Part shown: positions 57,304-64,000 of the stretch, in pieces
How the letters are laid out: every line of letters begins with the position of its first letter
Position numbering within the stretch: position 1 is the first letter of the stretch
Source of the DNA: Xanthomonas hortorum pv. pelargonii
GTDB lineage: Bacteria; Pseudomonadota; Gammaproteobacteria; Xanthomonadales; Xanthomonadaceae
Direction: 5' to 3'
DNA: 64,000 nt
Assembly (NCBI RefSeq): GCF_024499015.1
Contig: NZ_CP098604.1
Coordinates: forward strand, 992,001 to 1,056,000
Position numbers and translations under genes: made by a program
The notes under the pieces: model-generated
What the model was told of the DNA's origin: nothing
Databases searched by the model: none
Seen by the model: the letters and a program-made list of their open reading frames with translations, nothing else

Positions 57304-57779
57304 TCACCCAATTCCCCGCAGCGCCACCCGAAGCGCCTCCCCCGCCAACCGCGCACTCGCCAACAGACGCTCCAGGCTCTGCCCATGCCGAGCGCTGGCG
57401 GACAGCCCGGCCATGGTGGTGCTGACGAAATCGGCCAGCCGGTCTGCGTCGTGCGGGCACTGCTTGGCGATGTGGGAGCGGATCAACTCCTGGGCCGCGA
57501 CATGAAAGCCGCAGGCCGCTTCGCGCGCCTGCGCGTCGTTGCTGCGCGTGCCTTCCAGCACCAGGCAGCCGGTGGCGATGGGGTCTGCGGCGTAGCAGCG
57601 GGCGGCCTGCTCCAGTACGTCGGCCAGCGCGTCGGCTAGCGGGCGGTTGGCGTCCAGAATCTGCGGCAGCGGGATGGCCCCGGTCTGCGCGTAGCGGTCG
57701 AGGATGCGCGCATACAGGCCGGCCTTGCTGCCGAAGGCGGCATAGAAACTCGGCGGGTTGATGCCCAGCGCCTGGGTGA
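57304..57779 (-). pseudogene. bdcR: BdcR-like TetR regulator, N-terminus deleted
   Basis: The C-terminal 158 residues of a TetR regulator remain, from LTQALGINPPSFYAAFGSKA, the recognition helix segment characteristic of BdcR, to the stop at 57304. The first half of the HTH domain is missing; upstream the same bases encode the truncated SDR on the other strand. BdcR represses the divergent bdcA in E. coli. Confidence 0.8.
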
Positions 57780-58336
57780 GGACCGCGGTGCTGGCCGACA
57801 GCGCCGACCGCGATGCGGTCATCGACACGGTGCGACGCAGCGGGCCGCTGGATGTGCTGGTGATCAACTCCGGCATCGCCTTGTTCGGCGATGCGCTGGA
57901 CCAGGATCCGGACGCGGTGGACCGGCTGTTCCGCATCAACGTGCACGCGCCCTACCACGCCGCCGTGGAGGCCGCGCGGCAGATGCCGCCCGGCGGGCGC
58001 ATCATCGTGATCGGCTCGGTCAACGGCGACCGCATGCCGCTGCCCGGCATGGCGTCCTACGCGCTGAGCAAATCCGCGCTGCAAGGGCTGGCACGCGGGC
58101 TGGCCCGCGACTTCGGGCCGCGTGGCATCACCATCAACGTGGTGCAACCGGGCCCGATCGATACCGACGCCAACCCGGAAAACGGGCCGATGAAAGACCT
58201 GATGCACAGCTTCATGGCGATCAAACGCCACGGCCGTGCCGACGAAGTGGCCGGCATGGTGGCCTGGCTGGCTGGACCGGAAGCGAGCGTTGTCACCGGC
58301 GCGATGCATACGATCGATGGTGCGTTTGGAGCATGA
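57780..58336 (+). pseudogene. bdcA: BdcA-like SDR, N-terminus deleted
   Basis: About 185 C-terminal residues from TAVLADSADRDAVIDTVRRS remain. VLVINSGIALFGDALDQDPD, IIVIGSVNGDRMPLPGMASY (active-site Ser and Tyr), ARDFGPRGITINVVQPGPID and VTGAMHTIDGAFGA match BdcA, the c-di-GMP-binding biofilm-dispersal SDR. The N-terminal Rossmann glycine motif is gone, fused directly to the bdcR remnant, so no promoter or start remains. Confidence 0.82.
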
Positions 58337-58382
58337 CGCGGCGGCGTCTGCATTGGCTACGGCGATGAGGGAACTGCGGACA

Positions 58383-58679
58383 TCACGGCCCCGCAAAGCC
58401 CGCCTCACGTTGCGAGCGAACGGCCAGCACAAACACCGTGTCGATCTGCGCGACATGGCGGTACAGCGCCAGATAGCCGTGCGCGCCGCGACCGATCACC
58501 AGTTCGCGCTTGTCGCCGCCAGCCGGCCGGCCGATCAGCGGATTGGTTTCCAGCACATCGATTGCCGCAATGATCTCGTGCAGGCGTGCTGCGACATGTG
58601 CGGCCTCATGGCGCTGGAGGTGGTCGAAGATCCGCTCAAGATCCTGTGCAACCTCCGGTGCCAGCTCGATACGCGCCAT
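58383..58679 (-). CDS. RelE/ParE-family toxin
   Basis: 98 residues with ELAPEVAQDLERIFDHLQRH, NPLIGRPAGGDKRELVIGRG and YLALYRHVAQIDTVFVLAVR, a clear ParE/RelE plasmid-stabilisation pattern. It starts one base after its antitoxin gene ends. Confidence 0.9.
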   Translation of the reverse strand: MARIELAPEVAQDLERIFDHLQRHEAAHVAARLHEIIAAIDVLETNPLIGRPAGGDKRELVIGRGAHGYLALYRHVAQIDTVFVLAVRSQREAGFAGP

Positions 58680-58680
58680 G

Positions 58681-58965
58681 CTACCGGGCTAGTTTGCGGG
58701 CCGTGGGACGCTTTGCCGGTTCGCCGGCCATGCGCTTTTCCAGATAGCCACGCATGTCGTCCCAGGCGATGGTCTTCCCGGACGCCACGATGCCGGCATA
58801 ACGCTGCTCGGCAACCGCATCGAAATCGGCACGACGCTCGACCGATTCCGCCTTTTCGGCGATCGCTTCCAGGATGAAACTATGTGCCGTCGTGCCGCCC
58901 CGCTTCGCGGCTGCAGCAACGCGCATCTTGAGTTCGTCTGGAAGACGGATGGTTGTGGTGCTCAT
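58681..58965 (-). CDS. Ribbon-helix-helix antitoxin
   Basis: 94 residues starting MSTTTIRLPDELKMRVAAAA (RHH strand and helix), then AHSFILEAIAEKAE, and a charged C-terminal tail for toxin binding (DMRGYLEKRMAGEPAKRPTA). ATG 58965 is chosen because the RHH strand begins there. It pairs with the ParE-like toxin downstream. Confidence 0.9.
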   Translation of the reverse strand: MSTTTIRLPDELKMRVAAAAKRGGTTAHSFILEAIAEKAESVERRADFDAVAEQRYAGIVASGKTIAWDDMRGYLEKRMAGEPAKRPTARKLAR

Positions 58966-59295
58966 GAAATCCTCGAGCTTGTGCATTCGTACGCGCGAAT
59001 GTAGCACAGCTGTGTCACAGCACCTTGCATCTACACCGCATGCCGGTTGCCGGCCCGCTCGAAAGCGACCGCGTCCGGGCGGGCGCCTACGCGCCTCCCC
59101 CCAGGGCGGACCGGGGCACTGCACTGACAGCGTGGAGCACCTAAAGCACTGCAACCAGGCGTGCGAGTCAGGGTCTGCTCACCCCCTTCTGCTTTTGCAA
59201 GCACGCCTCGCTCCCCACCTCCCGGTGACTGCCGGCCCGGCAAGGAAAAGCCCGGCAAGGCCGGGCTGTTTCCTGTGCTGCGATGACTGCAACGC
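58966..59295. other. Intergenic region, no gene supported
   Basis: About 330 bp between the antitoxin and the aminopeptidase stop. It holds the aminopeptidase terminator and probably the toxin-antitoxin promoter near 58970-59010; nothing else is recognised. Confidence 0.6.
59246..59267 (-). terminator. Intrinsic terminator of the M1 aminopeptidase gene
   Basis: On the minus strand GCCCGG-CCTTG-CCGGGC is followed by TTTTCC, about 30 nt after the stop codon: a compact GC stem with a short U-run. Confidence 0.8.
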
Positions 59296-61959
59296 TCAGC
59301 GTTTGCGCTGTTTCAACCACGCCTTGATCTGCGGCAGCAACGCCGCCCGCAGCTTCACCCGCGTCTGGATCGTGTTGATGGCGTTGTCTGCGGCCTGCCG
59401 CGAGGTGGGCGCGATGTACTGCTCGGCATAGGCCTTGATCCGGTCGGCCGTGGCAAGCTCGGCCGAGCCCATGCCCAGGCTGGGGTAGTAGCGGGCACGC
59501 GAGGTGGAGTTCACCAGGGTGTCCACCTGCGTGCGATGCGCCACGGCGAAGTCAAAGCCAAGCTCCGGATGCTGGGAGGCGACCCGGTCGATCATGCTTG
59601 CGCCGGTGGTGGCGCCCGGCTCCGGTGTCAGCGCCAGTTCCAGCGCGCGCTTGGCCAGCGCCTCGTCGTTGGGCATGGAGAGGAAGTCGTAATAGGTGTC
59701 GCGCACCATCGACGAGGTTTCCTGCCTGGCCAAGGCATGCAAGGCGTCCCAGGTGGCGGCGTCGGCATTGCGCGCGACCGCGCCCAGCACGCTGTCGCGC
59801 AGCTCCGGCGACAACGAGGCGGGGTTGGCCTGGAAGGCGGCAAAGCGCCGGCGCGCCTCGGCGATCACGGCGGCATCGCCCATGTCGCTGAGGCTGGCGA
59901 TCAGGCGGCTACGCAACTGCTGGATCTGCGCCGAGTCGCCGGCGCGGTTGTCCCAGCCCAGCGTTGCAAATTCGGCCGACAGGCGCGGCACGGCATAGGC
60001 ACGCCACGCAGCGCGCGCAGCCGGGTCGCGCTCGAAGCTGGCATCCACGCCATCGTAGATGCTGGCCACCATGTCCCAGACATCGGGCGATGCGCCTGCC
60101 ACCACCTGGGCAGTGAGATCCAACATGTCGGCCTGTGGCTGTACGCCGGCAACGGCCAGTGCGCTGGTGTCGTTCAACACGCCCAACTGGTCCACCACCG
60201 GCAGCGTTCCAAAGCTGTCGGTCAGCGCCTTGAACTGCGCAGGCGCATACAACGTGCGGAAGTAGCCCTTCTGCCCGGCATTGACGACCACTGGCGCGTT
60301 GCAGCCCGGCACCTGCACCTGGGCAGTGCCGTCTACCAGCACGCGCACCGGCGTGCCATCGCCGCCGCGCAGGACCACCGGCACATGCCAGCGCAACGGC
60401 TGCTTGTCGGGGCGGTCCAGCGTGAACTCGCCCTGCTCCAGCGTCACCGCGGTCTGGCCGCCGACGCAGCGGCTGCTGGCCTTGATCAGCGGCACGCCCG
60501 GCTGCAGGGTGAAGTCGTGCGCCACCTGGGTGAATTGCTTGCCCAGGGCCACCGCGTCGATCTGCTGCCACAACTGGTCGGTCACCGCATTGCCGTACTG
60601 GTGCTGCTTGATGTAACTCTGCACGCCCGCACGCCAGTGATCCGAGCCGACGTAGTCTTCCAGCATGGCAATCACCGCCTCGCCCTTCTGGTAGGTGATG
60701 GCGTCGAAGGCCTGGCTGGCCTGTTCCACGGTGGCCACGTGCTGCACCACCGGGTGGGTGGTCGCATACGCATCGCGCCGCATCGCCGCGCGGCTCTTCT
60801 GCGCAGGGCCGGTCTTGTCGATATCCCATTCCGGATGCAGTTTTGCGGTGGTGCGCGCTTCCATCCAGTTGGCGAAGCCTTCGTTGAGCCACAGGTCGTC
60901 CCACCACGCCATGGTCACCAGATTGCCGAACCATTGGTGGGCGATTTCGTGGGCAGCGATGGTGAAGACGCCCTGCTTGTCGTTGATGTTGGACACCGCC
61001 GGATCCAGCAACAACGAGTATTCGAAGGTAAAGATCGCGCCCCAGTTTTCCATGGCGCTGAAGAACTGGCTGCGTCCGGGCGCGGCGATATTGTCCAACT
61101 TGGGCAGCGGGTACGGGATGCCGAAGTAGTCGTTGTACTCGTGCAAGACATCGCGGCCGGATTCCAGTGCGAATTGCGCCTGGTCCACCTTGCCCTTCTG
61201 CGCGATGACGCCGATCTCGGTGCCGTTGTCGGCCTTGACGGTGGAACGTTCGAAATCGCCCACGCTGACGAACAGCAGGTATGTGGACATCTTGGGCGAG
61301 GTCTGGAACGCGATGCGGGTGCGACCGTTTGCGCCCGGCCGGGACGAGGCAACGGGCATGTTGCTCACCGCCATCTGCCCGGCCGGCGCATTGATCGCCA
61401 GGTCGAAAGTGGCCTTGAAGTTGGGCTCGTCCCAGGAAGGAATGAAGCGGCGCGCATCGGAGTTTTCAAACTGGGTGAACAGCGCGCGGCGCGGACCTTG
61501 TGCGGTGGTGGAATCCAGCGCGAACAAGCCGTTGGCCTGCGTGTTGATCACGCCACTGTAGTCGATGGACAGCACGTACTCGCCCACTGCCAGCGGCTTG
61601 CCGAACGCGAACGTGGCAGTCTGCGCATCGGCATCGGTGCTGACCTTGGCCGTTTGCGGCTTGCCGCCTTTTTGCATGAGCGTGCCACGCGCGAAGCTCA
61701 ACTTGGCCGCCTGCAACACGATGCGGTCGGTGGGCTGCAGCACGCTGATGTTGATGGCGACCTTGCCGTCGAACGTCATCTTGTCGGCGTGCGGAGTGAT
61801 CTCCACTGCGTAATGCGTGGGCTTGGCCGTGCGCGGCAACTGGGTGGTGATGGACGAGGCATCGACGCTCGCCGGCACGGGCGCAGCTGCGAAGACGGAG
61901 GCAGCCGGACTTGTACCAACCAGGGCCAGTGCGATGGCGGTCACCAGGGGAAGACGCAT
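59296..61959 (-). CDS. Exported M1-family zinc aminopeptidase
   Basis: 887 residues from ATG 61959, beginning with a Sec signal (LVTAIALALVGTSPAASVFA). M1 features are the N-terminal beta domain (PTHYAVEITPHADKMTFDGK), the exopeptidase motif SAMENWGAIF, the zinc site TIAAHEIAHQWFGNLVTMAW with the distal Glu in LWLNEGFANWMEA, and an ERAP/PepN-like C-terminal helical domain (ELRDSVLGAVARNADAATWD). It removes N-terminal residues from peptides in the periplasm or outside. The upstream in-frame start (62046) lies before the signal and is rejected. Confidence 0.93.
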   Translation of the reverse strand: MRLPLVTAIALALVGTSPAASVFAAAPVPASVDASSITTQLPRTAKPTHYAVEITPHADKMTFDGKVAINISVLQPTDRIVLQAAKLSFARGTLMQKGGKPQTAKVSTDADAQTATFAFGKPLAVGEYVLSIDYSGVINTQANGLFALDSTTAQGPRRALFTQFENSDARRFIPSWDEPNFKATFDLAINAPAGQMAVSNMPVASSRPGANGRTRIAFQTSPKMSTYLLFVSVGDFERSTVKADNGTEIGVIAQKGKVDQAQFALESGRDVLHEYNDYFGIPYPLPKLDNIAAPGRSQFFSAMENWGAIFTFEYSLLLDPAVSNINDKQGVFTIAAHEIAHQWFGNLVTMAWWDDLWLNEGFANWMEARTTAKLHPEWDIDKTGPAQKSRAAMRRDAYATTHPVVQHVATVEQASQAFDAITYQKGEAVIAMLEDYVGSDHWRAGVQSYIKQHQYGNAVTDQLWQQIDAVALGKQFTQVAHDFTLQPGVPLIKASSRCVGGQTAVTLEQGEFTLDRPDKQPLRWHVPVVLRGGDGTPVRVLVDGTAQVQVPGCNAPVVVNAGQKGYFRTLYAPAQFKALTDSFGTLPVVDQLGVLNDTSALAVAGVQPQADMLDLTAQVVAGASPDVWDMVASIYDGVDASFERDPAARAAWRAYAVPRLSAEFATLGWDNRAGDSAQIQQLRSRLIASLSDMGDAAVIAEARRRFAAFQANPASLSPELRDSVLGAVARNADAATWDALHALARQETSSMVRDTYYDFLSMPNDEALAKRALELALTPEPGATTGASMIDRVASQHPELGFDFAVAHRTQVDTLVNSTSRARYYPSLGMGSAELATADRIKAYAEQYIAPTSRQAADNAINTIQTRVKLRAALLPQIKAWLKQRKR

Positions 61960-62078
61960 GGGAAATTCTCGATGGGGGCGAAGTAGGCACGCAACGGCGC
62001 CAGTCCGCGGATGATCCGCCGGAACAGTGCACGCAGGCACCGCCAAAAGTCATGCCAAATCTCAGTAATCCTCAAACG

Positions 62079-62107
62079 CCAACGGCCCGGACAAGCCGGG
62101 CCGTTGG
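62079..62107 (-). terminator. Strong hairpin after purA
   Basis: A perfect 12-bp stem CCAACGGCCCGG / CCGGGCCGTTGG with a 5-nt loop, about 25 nt past the purA stop. The following T-run is poor (CGTTTG). Confidence 0.7.
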
Positions 62108-62133
62108 ACGATGCCGCGATTGGCGTCAGCCGA

Positions 62134-63633
<1,500 letters not shown>

Positions 63634-63760
63634 CTACCCCTTGCAGGCGGCGGATCGGGGAGCTGGTCAGATTGCGGCTGGCCGTCGGTTGCGCGGTGCT
63701 CCGAGCGCTGCCGGCCCCTAGCCTGGGAGATCCCGTAGCGACAATCCCAATGGGTCGTAA

Positions 63761-63817
63761 GAGCGCACCAGGGCGCGACAGGCATTACCGGTAAAGCCGT
63801 CGCGCCCAGGTGCGCTC
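63761..63817. repeat. REP-like inverted repeat
   Basis: GAGCGCACCAGGGCGCGAC (63761-63779) and its near-exact complement (63799-63817) form a long stem, a widespread Xanthomonas intergenic element. It lies in the 427-bp gap between yjeT and purA, where no gene is seen. Confidence 0.85.
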
Positions 63818-63853
63818 CTACGCTGCCCGTTGCGGTCGGAATGGACCACCCAC

Positions 63854-64000
63854 TCAGTGGCGCACGATCCACAGCGCGATCGCGCCCAGCACCAAGGTCA
63901 CGCCGCCAATGGCGCGCAGTTGGGCGGTGGGCAGGCTGAACAGTTGCTCGACCATGCGCTTCCAGGCGGCGGGCACGGCAAACAGCAGCAGGCCTTCGAT
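63854..64000 (-). CDS. yjeT: YjeT (DUF2065) inner-membrane protein, 3' part
   Basis: The last 48 residues of a small two-helix membrane protein: IEGLLLFAVPAAWKRMVEQL, then LRAIGGVTLVLGAIALWIVR and a final His. The gene continues beyond the window end. The match to DUF2065 and the position upstream of purA (hflC side) support the call. Confidence 0.85.
   Translation of the reverse strand: MEGLLLFAVPAAWKRMVEQLFSLPTAQLRAIGGVTLVLGAIALWIVRH

Overview
The window is a chromosomal segment of a plant-associated Xanthomonas. The evidence is the high GC content, the genus-typical glycoside hydrolases, three type III effector genes of the AvrE/XopAM, XopQ and HopH1/XopG families, HrpX-type PIP boxes, and a yjeT-purA junction. 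I cannot assign a species. No T3SS apparatus gene, CRISPR array, rRNA or tRNA was seen.

Layout. 0-5.4 kb: the 3' end of a PaoC-type molybdenum oxidoreductase, a TetR regulator divergent from a zinc alcohol dehydrogenase, and a Tat-exported GH3 beta-glucosidase. 5.8-12.5 kb: a giant AvrE-family (XopAM) effector gene behind a perfect PIP box but cut by one in-frame TGA. 12.5-29.4 kb: mostly housekeeping or accessory metabolism (UvrA-like ATPase, HD and EAL proteins, a CXXC-less thioredoxin-reductase-like flavoprotein with a UBP zinc finger, AlkB, GH92, DUF429, SDR, GH30, NAD(P)HX dehydratase, histidine phosphatase, TetR) with Xanthomonas intergenic repeats between them. 29.4-35.7 kb: a pathogenicity islet holding two tandem paralogous unknown genes, xopQ, an IS5 remnant, a small secreted papain-like protease and xopG. 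PIP-like promoters precede xopQ, xopG and at least one of the unknown paralogs.

35.8-57 kb is a decayed defence island. On the minus strand a tight six-gene operon runs res, mod, three unknown genes, then a helicase with a RelE-like N-terminus. It looks like an accessory-rich type III R-M relative. On the plus strand lies a broken type I locus: hsdR fragment, fic, hsdM, hsdS and a GmrSD-like DUF262/HNH gene. The damage can be read base by base. An 813-bp IS5-type element sits in res and a 1234-bp IS3-type element sits in hsdM, both with clean target duplications, and six single-base homopolymer contractions lie in five other genes. Removing these lesions in silico restores the reading frames. 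hsdR lacks its N-terminal half, next to a ParE-type toxin-antitoxin pair.

57-64 kb: a MarR-like remnant, a bdcR/bdcA pair whose 5' ends and shared promoter have been deleted so that the remnants abut, a second toxin-antitoxin pair, a secreted M1 aminopeptidase, purA and the end of yjeT. The most promising leads are the res-mod-XYZ-helicase operon, the PIP-associated tandem paralogs next to xopQ, and the readable decay of the island.
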